Positions 39,915-47,467 of a stretch of DNA of 64,000 nucleotides are shown piece by piece. This DNA is from Ferruginivarius sediminum (GTDB lineage: Bacteria > Pseudomonadota > Alphaproteobacteria > Kiloniellales > Rhodovibrionaceae), in assembly GCF_003344765.1 (NCBI RefSeq), contig NZ_QPMH01000004.1:244864-308863 (forward strand), written 5' to 3'. A program made the position numbers and the translations under genes. How positions within the stretch are numbered: the stretch's first letter is position 1; each line of letters opens with the position of its first letter. The notes under the pieces are model-generated. The model saw only the letters and a list, made by a program, of their open reading frames with translations. It was not told the DNA's origin and did not search any database.

Positions 39915-40655
39915 TCACCAGGGCAGCGGCATGCCGTCGTGGCTGAAGAAGCCGCCGGTCTGCTCCGGCGTCAGGCCATCAATCACGCGCAACAGCCGCG
40001 CCGCCGCCGCGTCCGGCTGCCGAACCGTCAGACCGTCCTTCGAGAACGGCTCGGACAGGTCGGTCGCAACGGTGCCGGGATGCAGGGCGACGCAGATCGC
40101 CTCCCGGCGCTTGCGGGTCAGCTCGATGGCGGCCGTGTGGACAAGCTGGTTCAACGCCGCCTTGGATGCACGGTACGAATACCAGCCGCCGTAGCTGTTG
40201 TCGGCGATGCTGCCGACCTTCGCCGATAGCGTGGCAAAGACGGACTTCCCCTCGCGCGGCAGCAGGGGCAGGAAATGCTTCATCAAAAGCGCCGGGCCGA
40301 TGGCGTTGACGGCGAAGGCGTGTGCCATGTGCGCGGGATCGATCTGCCGCCAGCTTTTCTCGGGCATGAAGCCGCGGCCGTGCAGGAAGCCGGTGCAGTC
40401 CACGACCAGCCGCAAGTCGCGTCCGCTGTCCTTCAGCCACTGCGCGGCGGCGGCGATGCTGGCCTCTTCGCCCAGATCGAGTGGGCGCGACGTGCCGCGC
40501 GCGAAGCGATGTACGGCATTGAAGGTGTCGCTGCGTAACAGATGCGTCGCCACAGCGGTGCCGAGACCGCCTGTGGCACCGATGACCACGGCATCGCCGC
40601 CCGCCGGGAAAGAGGCGAGGTCTTCGTAAGTGACAGATTCGGCATCGCTGATCAT
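39915..40655 (-). CDS. SDR family oxidoreductase (C-factor-like), 246 aa
   Basis: Classical short-chain dehydrogenase fold. The cofactor motif is AVVIGATGGLGTAVA near residue 28, and the active site has Ser-Ala-Lys-Val then YSYRASKAALN (Tyr-x-x-x-Lys). The C-terminal GGFFSHDGMPLPW ending is typical of the C-factor/CsgA-like group, for which the substrate is unknown. ATG 40655 is preferred to a TTG at 40676. It is divergent from the 2OG oxygenase gene. Confidence 0.88.
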   Translation of the reverse strand: MISDAESVTYEDLASFPAGGDAVVIGATGGLGTAVATHLLRSDTFNAVHRFARGTSRPLDLGEEASIAAAAQWLKDSGRDLRLVVDCTGFLHGRGFMPEKSWRQIDPAHMAHAFAVNAIGPALLMKHFLPLLPREGKSVFATLSAKVGSIADNSYGGWYSYRASKAALNQLVHTAAIELTRKRREAICVALHPGTVATDLSEPFSKDGLTVRQPDAAAARLLRVIDGLTPEQTGGFFSHDGMPLPW

Positions 40656-40820
40656 GCGATTGAAGTAGGGCGGCAAGCCACTGCGTCATCCCTGCGTCGG
40701 CAGCGCATCGGCCATGCACTGGTATCGTTCACAAACCGATAGCCGTGTGTGTCGCCCTGGACTATAAGCCAGGGCATGCTGCCGGCGCTGGGGTCGGCGG
40801 CCTTGGAGGTTGACACGTCG

Positions 40821-41408
40821 ATGCGCGTGTTGCCGGGCCCGGACCCACTGTTCCGACAGCGGCGGTGGGCCACATTGCTGGAAGTCCTCTCGCCGGAAGA
40901 ATGCGACGCACTGATCGCGCAGGCGAACGGCGTGGTTTCGCTTGCCGGTCACCTTGTCGGTGGGCGCGGGGAAGCGGGCGTGCGGCGCAGCGACGTCACT
41001 TGGCTTGCCGATACGCCCGATAATGCGGCGCTCTATATGCACTTGACGCAGGCGGCCAGCCGGCTGAACCATGACAACTTCCGTTTCGCCCTCGACGGCT
41101 TCGAGGAGGAGTTCCAGCTTGCCCGCTACCGCGCGGAGGTGGCGGGGCACTACGACTGGCACGTCGATCGCGGCGGCCGCGCCGTGGGTGGGCGGCGCAA
41201 GCTGGCGCTGGTCGTGCAGTTGTCGGACGCGGACAGCTACGAGGGTGGGGCGCTGGAGCTCAACGTCGACGGCATCGTGCGCGAGGCACCGCGCCAGCGC
41301 GGCACGGCCATCGCATTTCCGGCCTATGCGCTGCACCGCGTCGCACCTGTGACCAATGGCATTCGCTTTTCCCTGACGGCGTGGCTGCACGGCCCCGATT
41401 TCACCTAG
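40821..41408 (+). CDS. 2OG-Fe(II) oxygenase, PKHD-type, 195 aa
   Basis: Double-stranded beta-helix oxygenase that uses iron and 2-oxoglutarate. The iron ligands are His and Asp in GHYDWHVD (near residue 109) and the distal His in ALHRVAPVTNG, with an Arg (IRFSLTAWLHG) for 2OG. The GGALELNV strand and RGTAIAFPAYALHR are typical of prolyl-4-hydroxylase-like and PiuC/PKHX proteins. The substrate is unknown. I chose ATG 40821 (GGAGG 11 bp upstream); ATG 40776 is possible. Confidence 0.87.
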   Translation: MRVLPGPDPLFRQRRWATLLEVLSPEECDALIAQANGVVSLAGHLVGGRGEAGVRRSDVTWLADTPDNAALYMHLTQAASRLNHDNFRFALDGFEEEFQLARYRAEVAGHYDWHVDRGGRAVGGRRKLALVVQLSDADSYEGGALELNVDGIVREAPRQRGTAIAFPAYALHRVAPVTNGIRFSLTAWLHGPDFT

Positions 41409-41526
41409 GCGGCGCGTTCGGGAGTCGGCCAGCAAACGAACCTTGATTTCCCCATGGCGTTTTGCGCCGGGGACCTTTATCTCTCCGCCCTCGTTTCATC
41501 CCAATGCAAGGCTGGAGCCGCGAACA

Positions 41527-43365
41527 GTGGAACACCTCCTCGTCGCGAAGCTGGCCCTGATCGCTGGCGTCGGCGTCGGTGCGCAATGGCTTGCGTGGCG
41601 ACTGCACGCCCCGGCGGTTATTCTGCTGGCGCTCGGCGGAATCCTGATCGGTCCCGTCCTGGGTTGGCTGCGTCCGGCCGAGGATTTCGGGCCGATGCTG
41701 GGGCCGTTCGTGGGGCTCAGCGTCGCCGTGATCCTGTTCGAGGGCGGCTTGAACCTGAAGCTGCGCGAGCTTCGCAGCGTCGGAACCGCCGTGCCCCGTC
41801 TATTGTTCCTGGCCGCGCCGATCACCTGGGGCCTGACCGCGCTGGCGGGGCATTATGTCGCCGGCTTTTCCTGGAGCATCGCAATTCTGGTTGGCGCATT
41901 ACTGGTGATCACCGGGCCCACCGTAATCGGCCCGTTGCTCCGCCAGGCGAAGCTGGAGCGCGACACCAGCGCGATGCTCAAATGGGAGGGAATCCTCAAC
42001 GATCCGCTGGGCGCCATCCTGGCCGTGCTGGTGTTCGAGGCGCTGACGGCTGCGCACGCCGACACCCCGGCCAGGTTCGCGATCGGCGCGGCGGTCGGCA
42101 TTGCGGTTGCCGCCGCGGTGGGCCTTGGTCTCGGGCTTGGCTTCGCGTGGCTGACACGGCGGGGCCATATCGCGGAGTTCTTGAAGGCGCCGGCACTGAT
42201 TGGCTTGGTGGCGGCGGCCTACGCGCTGGGGAACGCCGTACAGGCCGAAGCCGGGCTGATCGCGGTGACGCTGCTGGGCGCGTGTCTGGCCAACAAGGGC
42301 CTGGCCAGCATCGAGCAGATCCGCCGCTTCAAGGAGTATGTCGGCGTCCTGCTGGTCTCCGCGCTGTTCGTGGTCCTGGCGGCAACGCTGGAAGCCGGGA
42401 TGCTGGCGGAGCTGGACTGGGGCATCGCCGGCTTCGTGCTGCTCTTGCTGTTCGCGATCCGGCCGCTGTCGGTCTGGCTCGCGACACTCGGGGGCGGCCT
42501 GGACTGGCGGCGCAGGCTGCTGGTCGGCTGGATCGCGCCGCGCGGGATCGTGGTTGTCGCGGTCACCGGCGTGTTCGCGCCGGCACTGGCGAGGCAGGGC
42601 TACGCCGGCGCCGAAGCGCTGGTGCCGCTGGCCTTCGCCGTGGTCTTCGCCACCGTCGTCGCGCACGGCGCCACCGTGAAATGGCTGGGCCGCCGCCTTG
42701 GCCTCGCGGCGGGGCCGGAGCATGGCGTGCTGATCGTCGGCGCCACGCCGTGGTCGACGCATCTTGCGCAGGCGCTCCGCAACCTGGGGCTTCCGGTTCT
42801 TCTGGCCGATACCAACCCACACCACCTTGTCGCTGCCGAGGAGGCGGGGCTCGATACCTTCTGTGGCGAGATCCTCTCGGAACTTGCCGATCAGCGGCTG
42901 GACCTGACGCGTTTCGAGCATCTGGTCGCCGCGACGGACAACGATGCCTACAACGCGCTCGTGGCCTCACAGTTCGCGCCGGAACTCGGCACCAACCGCA
43001 CGTTCCAGCTTGCTTCCCATCCCGAGGTGGAGCCGCAGGAGTTGCGCCAGGGCGCGCGAGGCCGGGAATTGATCAGTGCCGAGCTGGACAGCGACCAGCT
43101 CGACGCGCGACTTGCCGAGGGCTGGACTTTCGGCTGCCAGCGGATCGCCAAGGGCAAGGCGCCGGTCTGGAAGGAGGAAGACGCCACCGCCGTCGCCTGG
43201 ATCTCGCCGGGCGGCGAGGTTCATTTCCGCTCGGCCGAGGCGAAGTTCGCGCCGGGCGATGGCGACGCCGTCCTTATTTTCGCCGCGCCCCGGCAGCGCG
43301 AACGGCTTCAGGATTGCGCCCGGCTGCGCAAGCGACGCGCGCGGAAGGAGGAAGCCGGCGGCTAA
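41527..43365 (+). CDS. CPA1-family cation:proton antiporter with TrkA-like C-terminal domains, 612 aa
   Basis: Integral inner-membrane monovalent cation/H+ exchanger. About 12 hydrophobic segments span residues 1-395. The conserved antiporter core has ILFEGGLNLKLRELR, ITGPTVIGPLL and the membrane-embedded ILNDPLGAILAVL. The cytoplasmic C-terminus has a Rossmann TrkA-N-like domain (VLIVGATPWSTHLAQAL, then TDNDAYNALVASQFAPELGT) and a TrkA-C-like domain (PGDGDAVLIFA), suggesting nucleotide-dependent gating. GTG 41527 follows GGAG. The 3' end overlaps the convergent cdd stop by 4 bp. Confidence 0.9.
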   Translation: MEHLLVAKLALIAGVGVGAQWLAWRLHAPAVILLALGGILIGPVLGWLRPAEDFGPMLGPFVGLSVAVILFEGGLNLKLRELRSVGTAVPRLLFLAAPITWGLTALAGHYVAGFSWSIAILVGALLVITGPTVIGPLLRQAKLERDTSAMLKWEGILNDPLGAILAVLVFEALTAAHADTPARFAIGAAVGIAVAAAVGLGLGLGFAWLTRRGHIAEFLKAPALIGLVAAAYALGNAVQAEAGLIAVTLLGACLANKGLASIEQIRRFKEYVGVLLVSALFVVLAATLEAGMLAELDWGIAGFVLLLLFAIRPLSVWLATLGGGLDWRRRLLVGWIAPRGIVVVAVTGVFAPALARQGYAGAEALVPLAFAVVFATVVAHGATVKWLGRRLGLAAGPEHGVLIVGATPWSTHLAQALRNLGLPVLLADTNPHHLVAAEEAGLDTFCGEILSELADQRLDLTRFEHLVAATDNDAYNALVASQFAPELGTNRTFQLASHPEVEPQELRQGARGRELISAELDSDQLDARLAEGWTFGCQRIAKGKAPVWKEEDATAVAWISPGGEVHFRSAEAKFAPGDGDAVLIFAAPRQRERLQDCARLRKRRARKEEAGG

Positions 43366-43796
43366 CCGCTGCCGAACGCGTCCGGCAGCAGTTCCGCGAT
43401 GGTTCGTACCGTCATGTCGCCTTCCCGACCCATATAGATGACCTCGGCGGAACCAGAGAACTCGCGGATCGCCTGGCGGCACTCGCCGCAGGGGCTGCAG
43501 GCCGAGGGCTCGTCGCGGCGGTTGAAGGCCACGACGGCGACGGCCGCGACGCGCAGGCCGGGGCCTTCGGCCCGGACGGCGGCGCCGATGGCATTGCGCT
43601 CGGCACAGACGCCGACCGGGTAGGAGACGTTCTCGACGTTGCAGCCGGTGTAGACGTTGCCTTGCTCGCTTAAAAGCGCGGCGCCGACGCGGAAGCCGGA
43701 ATAGCGGGCATAGGCCTGCGCTGTCGCGGCGCGCGCCGCCTCAATAAGCTCCCGGTGCTTCTGTGTCAGGGCGGTCCCGCCCGTGTTGCCGTCCAT
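43362..43796 (-). CDS. cdd: Cytidine deaminase, 144 aa
   Basis: Zinc deaminase that converts cytidine and deoxycytidine to uridine and deoxyuridine in pyrimidine salvage. Motifs are the substrate loop YSGFRVGAAL, GCNVENVSYPVGVCAERNAI (zinc Cys and catalytic Glu in CAE) and CSPCGECRQAI (the other two zinc Cys). This is the homotetrameric small form. The 3' end overlaps the antiporter gene by 4 bp. Confidence 0.96.
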   Translation of the reverse strand: MDGNTGGTALTQKHRELIEAARAATAQAYARYSGFRVGAALLSEQGNVYTGCNVENVSYPVGVCAERNAIGAAVRAEGPGLRVAAVAVVAFNRRDEPSACSPCGECRQAIREFSGSAEVIYMGREGDMTVRTIAELLPDAFGSG

Positions 43797-43839
43797 GCCG
43801 AACCCCTCGTGCTGCCGTGCCAGGATAGCTCTCGCTGTT

Positions 43840-44808
43840 CTACTCGCCCAGGGTTTCGGACGGGCGCCCCGGCGGGCGGCCGTAATAGAGGAACACGAAG
43901 ATTCCCAGCAGGATGATGGCGCCGCCGATGTACTGCGTCAGGTGCGGCGCCTCGTCCAGGATGATGTAGGCCAGGACCGACGCGCCAATGGGCTCCAGCA
44001 GCACCGCCATCGAGATGACGGACACGCCGAGCCATTTCACACTCCAGTTCAGCATGGAGTGGCCCAGCAGTGTCGGCCCGATGGCCATCAGCAGGAAATA
44101 GAACCAGTCGGTGGTCGGGTAGGCTGTCAACGCATAGCCGTTCGCCACGTCGTAGATCAGCAGTACGGCGGTGGCCATGCCATAGACGATGAAGGTGTAG
44201 ACCATCAACGACAGACGCTGGCGCACCGACTGGCCGAACATGAAGTATCCCACCGCCAGCAGGGCCGCCAGGAGGGCCAGCGCGTCGCCCAGGAAGGCGT
44301 CGCCGCTGATTTGCAGGTCGCCCCAGCCGATCACCATGCTGCCGGCGATTGCCAGCAGGCCGCCGCCGATAGCACGCAACGCCAGCCGCTCGCCGAAGAC
44401 GAGGAAGGCCCCGGCGAAGGCGAACAGCGGCTGCAGCGTGGCGAGGACGGTCGAGCTGGCCACGGTGGTCAGGTCCAGTGACTCGAACCAAGAGACGAAA
44501 TGAAAGGCGAGGAACAGGCCGGAGACGAAACAGAACAGCCAGTCCCGCGCCTGCACCTGGCGGAGTTCCCGGCGATGAAACAGCAGGATGAATGGTGCCA
44601 TCAGGGCCACGGTGAACAGCAGCCGGTAGGTTGCGGTAACCGCCGCCGGCGACGACGCCAAGCGTACTAGGATTGCCGAGCTGGAAATCGCCGCCACCGC
44701 CACGGCGACGCCGGCATAGGGCGTGACGGGCGGCGTGTCGCCAGCCGCCAGACCGTTCGCCGGGCCCTTTGCAAGAGGCGTGCGTGATTCGGGTCCATCC
44801 TGCTTCAT
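43840..44808 (-). CDS. DMT-superfamily transporter (two EamA domains), 322 aa
   Basis: Ten predicted membrane helices in two EamA repeats: residues about 29-160 (with ISSSAILVRLA and STVLATLQPLFAFAGAF) and 170-310 (GPTLLGHSMLNWSVKW, AVLLEPIGASVLAYIILDE). Most such proteins export metabolites or amino acids; the substrate is unknown. ATG 44808 was chosen over a GTG at 44829. It is divergent from the DUF3305 gene. Confidence 0.92.
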   Translation of the reverse strand: MKQDGPESRTPLAKGPANGLAAGDTPPVTPYAGVAVAVAAISSSAILVRLASSPAAVTATYRLLFTVALMAPFILLFHRRELRQVQARDWLFCFVSGLFLAFHFVSWFESLDLTTVASSTVLATLQPLFAFAGAFLVFGERLALRAIGGGLLAIAGSMVIGWGDLQISGDAFLGDALALLAALLAVGYFMFGQSVRQRLSLMVYTFIVYGMATAVLLIYDVANGYALTAYPTTDWFYFLLMAIGPTLLGHSMLNWSVKWLGVSVISMAVLLEPIGASVLAYIILDEAPHLTQYIGGAIILLGIFVFLYYGRPPGRPSETLGE

Positions 44809-44973
44809 CACTGGACTTCTCGCACGCACCGGTCGGGCCTGGGAAGCGAGACAATCGGCGGAATTGTCGCCGTCTGGATCCGACCAGAGCCCGTACCGCC
44901 GAATGACCCTCGAAACTAAGGCGTTTTACGAATAGCGTCGCTGTGGCATCGTCGCAGGCGAAGGAGGCCGCGC

Positions 44974-45537
44974 ATGGTCACCTATGTAGGACAAGAAACG
45001 CTGAATCTCGGCATCGTGCTGGAACGCAGGCCGAGCGACCATCCCTGGCAGGATCATAGCTGGCACCCTGTCGGCGTCATCCCGCAGGCGCCGGAGGCCG
45101 ATCCCAAGGTGGCGTGGCGGGAACTGTTACGCGACGGGGATGTCGTCCGCTTCCACGCCGGCACGCTTACGCTCAGCCTTTTCCGCAAGGAGACGGAGGG
45201 CTACCGGCTCAACCTGTCGCAGCATCCGCCGCGCATCTTCGTGATCGTCCGCCGGGACGAGGATCCCGACAGCCCGCACGAGCTTCGGCCGTTTCATGTA
45301 ACGGCCTGCCCATACGAGGCGCAGGTTTATCTCGACAACGGCGAAGATTTGGTGGAGGCAGTGGCGATGCCCGAACTCGTGGTCGGCTGGGTCACCGATT
45401 TCGTCGAACGCAATCATGTCGAGCAGCCGTTCAAGAAGCGCAAGCGCCAGCCTCATGTCGGTGAGGAGCATCAGCCGTTCGAGCCGCCGGCCGACTCGCC
45501 GGTGCGCACGCCTTCACCGAAAGGGAGCCGGTCATGA
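44974..45537 (+). CDS. DUF3305 protein of the formate dehydrogenase locus, 187 aa
   Basis: DUF3305 family, found next to formate dehydrogenase genes in alpha- and betaproteobacteria; function unknown. The N-terminus has LGIVLERRPSDHPWQDHSWH and VGVIPQAPEADPKVAWRELL, and the body SLFRKETEGYRLNLSQHPPR and VTACPYEAQVYLDNGEDLVE. The C-terminus is basic then Pro-rich. There is no signal peptide, so it probably acts in the cytoplasm. AGGAGG precedes the ATG. The stop overlaps the DUF3306 start (ATGA), so the two are translationally coupled. Confidence 0.92.
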   Translation: MVTYVGQETLNLGIVLERRPSDHPWQDHSWHPVGVIPQAPEADPKVAWRELLRDGDVVRFHAGTLTLSLFRKETEGYRLNLSQHPPRIFVIVRRDEDPDSPHELRPFHVTACPYEAQVYLDNGEDLVEAVAMPELVVGWVTDFVERNHVEQPFKKRKRQPHVGEEHQPFEPPADSPVRTPSPKGSRS

Positions 45538-46178
45538 GTGACGACGATAGCGGCGACGGCTTTCTCTCTCGTTGGGCTCGGCGCAAGCGCGAGGTTGAGC
45601 AGGAGTCTGCGGAGCGCCCCGCCAATACGGACGCCACCGCGCCCGCGCGCCCAGAGATGTCGGATGCGGAGCGGCAGCGGATCGTCGATGAGCTGCCCGA
45701 TGTCGAGAGCTTGAGCGAGGAATCGGACTTCGCCGCCTTCATGCGTGAGGGTGTCCCTGACGAGTTGCGTCAGCGGGCCTTGCACCGGCTTTGGCGGTTG
45801 AACCCGGTGTTCGCGAACCTGGACGGCTTGAACGACTACGATCTCGATTATACCGACGCCGCGACGGTGGTGAAGAATCTGAAGAGCGCGTGGCAGGTGG
45901 GCCGCGGCTATCTTTCGCCGGAAGACGAGAGCGACACGGCGGCTGCGCCAACGGGAAACAGAGAACAATCGGAGGGCGAGTCGGATCAGCAAACCGCTGT
46001 CGAGCCGTTGCCGGAGCGGGGGGCTGAAACCGGCGCGGACGCTTTGAAAACTGCGGATGCTGCGAGCGGCGGCGATGATGCTGGTGCGGCGGAAGAAACA
46101 TTATCTCCGCAGGCAACAGCGGAAAACCGGCCGCGTCCAAAGACCTCCGGGCAGGCCGCACGCCGTCGGTGGGGGTGA
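45534..46178 (+). CDS. DUF3306 protein of the formate dehydrogenase locus, 214 aa
   Basis: DUF3306 family partner of DUF3305, function unknown. The conserved part is GFLSRWARRKREVEQE at the N-terminus and DFAAFMREGVPDELRQRALH through RLWRLNPVFANLDGLNDYDL. After residue 130 the chain is acidic and low-complexity (Glu, Ala, Asp, Ser) and ends with basic residues. Cytoplasmic. It overlaps the DUF3305 gene by 4 bp. It is separated from the TorD gene by an AT-rich gap, so the fdh genes may have their own promoter. Confidence 0.9.
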   Translation: MSDDDSGDGFLSRWARRKREVEQESAERPANTDATAPARPEMSDAERQRIVDELPDVESLSEESDFAAFMREGVPDELRQRALHRLWRLNPVFANLDGLNDYDLDYTDAATVVKNLKSAWQVGRGYLSPEDESDTAAAPTGNREQSEGESDQQTAVEPLPERGAETGADALKTADAASGGDDAGAAEETLSPQATAENRPRPKTSGQAARRRWG

Positions 46179-46247
46179 ACGTGGATTCCACTGAGGGCGA
46201 GGCCCTGGAAATTTTATTGGTATTTTGAATATACCCTATGGGACCTG

Positions 46248-46268
46248 TTATATTTCATGTAGATATAA
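46248..46268. promoter_or_regulatory. TTATAT-N9-ATATAA inverted repeat, possible molybdate-regulator (ModE-like) site
   Basis: TTATAT (46248-46253) and ATATAA (46263-46268) flank 9 bp. ModE/MopA-type Mo-boxes in proteobacteria are inverted repeats with TATAT cores, and the downstream enzyme needs a molybdopterin cofactor, so a molybdate-responsive regulator is plausible. The arms are only 6 bp and AT-rich, so chance is a real alternative. Confidence 0.28.
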
Positions 46269-46446
46269 GGTGTCGCTGTATTTTTCTTTTTGGTTTCATG
46301 TGGATTGCGGTTTAGCGCGCCTTGCGCTCAAGTAACCCGACTCAATTTAGGGATTTTGGCCTTTCACCATTCAGTGCACTGGGTCTTGTATTCGTTGACA
46401 GATGCCTTCATGCAGCGTCTAATTCGAGGCAGAAGCATAAGAACAG

Positions 46447-46460
46447 CCCCCTAAAGGGGG
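46447..46460 (+). promoter_or_regulatory. C5/G5 hairpin in the presumed fdh leader
   Basis: CCCCC (46447-46451), loop TAAA, GGGGG (46456-46460): a short, stable hairpin 60 bp before the TorD start. It may be a leader RNA element or mRNA stabiliser. Confidence 0.35.
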
Positions 46461-46520
46461 TATGCCGCGCGAAAAAAATCGCGCTCGGTGGATATTATGC
46501 AGGAGAGGAGGCTTCGCTCT

Positions 46521-47126
46521 GTGACTGGTGCGGTGCCGTCGAACGATGTTCCCGAGGAAGATGCGCTAAGGGCGAACGTCTACGCACTCCTGGCGCAGTT
46601 GCTTGCCAGGGCGCCCGACGCGGCCCTGCTGGACCGCCTGCGCAATCTCGACGGCGACGACAGCGAGTTCGGAGAGACCGTGCGCACCCTTGCGCGGGTG
46701 GCACAGACCGCGACGCCGGAAGCGGTGGAGGAGGAATACTTCGACCTGTTCATCGGCATCGGCGAGAGCGAATTGAAGCCGTATGGCTCGTATTACCTGA
46801 CGGGTTTCCTTAACGAAAAGCCGCTGGCGCGCCTGCGCCTCGACATGCGCCGCCTCGGTATTGCCCGGGCGGAAGGGATCAACGAGCCGGAAGATCACAT
46901 CGCCGCCGTCTGCGAAATGATGGCCGGCCTTATCACCGGCGCGTTCAGCGAACCGGCGGGCCTGGCCGAGCAGCGTGCCTTCTATGAACAGCATCTCGGC
47001 AACTGGGCGCCGCGGTTCTTCGAGGATCTGGAGGCGGCCCAGCGGGCCTCGTTCTATATGCCGGTCGGCGCGCTCGGCCGGCTGTTCCTGGAGGTGGAGA
47101 ACCAAGCATTCGACATGGCGGCCTAG
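46521..47126 (+). CDS. TorD/DmsD-family molybdoenzyme maturation chaperone, 201 aa
   Basis: All-helical cytoplasmic chaperone that holds molybdoenzyme precursors until the cofactor is inserted and guards the Tat signal. Family motifs: LRANVYALLAQLLARAPD, VEEEYFDLFIGIGESELKPY (the YxxLF region), GSYYLTGFLNEKPLARLR and EPEDHIAAVCEMMAGLI. Its client is presumably the formate dehydrogenase alpha subunit downstream. I chose GTG 46521 because AGGAGAGGAGG ends 9 bp before it; an ATG at 46497 in frame would cover that SD. Confidence 0.9.
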   Translation: MTGAVPSNDVPEEDALRANVYALLAQLLARAPDAALLDRLRNLDGDDSEFGETVRTLARVAQTATPEAVEEEYFDLFIGIGESELKPYGSYYLTGFLNEKPLARLRLDMRRLGIARAEGINEPEDHIAAVCEMMAGLITGAFSEPAGLAEQRAFYEQHLGNWAPRFFEDLEAAQRASFYMPVGALGRLFLEVENQAFDMAA

Positions 47127-47203
47127 CCGCCTGAAGCCTCCGGACCCGGCCGGGCGCCGACGTGGCGAAAGCGGCCAAGAAGCGAAGGAAGGAAGGTGAC
47201 GTC

Positions 47204-47407
47204 ATGAAGGACAAGGAAGCCAAGTCCAAAGCCAGGCGGGACTTCTTCCGCAAGGCTGGTCTCGGCGCCGGTGCGCTGGGCGCCGCGGCGGCCGGCTTGG
47301 GCGGCCGGTCGGCCGAGGCCGCTATCGACGGATCGGCGGGCAAGAAGACGAAGGGTTACCGCGAGACGGCGCACGTCAAGAAATACTACGAGCTGGCGCG
47401 CTTCTAG
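47204..47407 (+). CDS. Formate dehydrogenase region Tat-signal small protein (TIGR02811 type), 67 aa
   Basis: A 67-residue protein with an N-terminal twin-arginine signal (KARRDFFRKAGLGAGALGAA, then AAAGLGG) and a short mature part ending TKGYRETAHVKKYYELARF. This is the formate dehydrogenase region TAT target family, always beside Tat-exported FDH genes; function unknown. ATG 47204 follows GAAGGAAGG. A likely guess is that it is exported with, or as part of, the FDH complex. Confidence 0.9.
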   Translation: MKDKEAKSKARRDFFRKAGLGAGALGAAAAGLGGRSAEAAIDGSAGKKTKGYRETAHVKKYYELARF

Positions 47408-47467
47408 GGCGCAGCCGGCCATCCGTTTCGCGGACATAACAGACGATACAGATCGCAGGAGAGGTCG

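Larger units (their letters stand above)
46179..46520. other. 342-bp intergenic region upstream of the fdh genes
   Basis: No gene seen. The part from 46200 to 46330 is AT-rich for this genome and probably contains the promoter of the TorD-fdh operon. It holds a TTATAT-N9-ATATAA inverted repeat (46248-46268) and, further on, a CCCCC-TAAA-GGGGG hairpin (46447-46460) in the presumed leader. A GTG (46488) and an ATG (46497) in frame with the TorD gene lie at the end, but the best SD serves GTG 46521. Confidence 0.55.

Noticed and set aside
43362..43365. The 4-bp overlap of the antiporter and cdd stop codons as an antisense control
   Set aside because: Convergent stop overlaps of this size are common in compact genomes and need no special explanation.
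41454..43673. A 739-codon frame overlapping the antiporter and cdd
   Set aside because: It is Arg/Gly/Ala-rich without membrane segments, and runs across two real genes on opposite strands.
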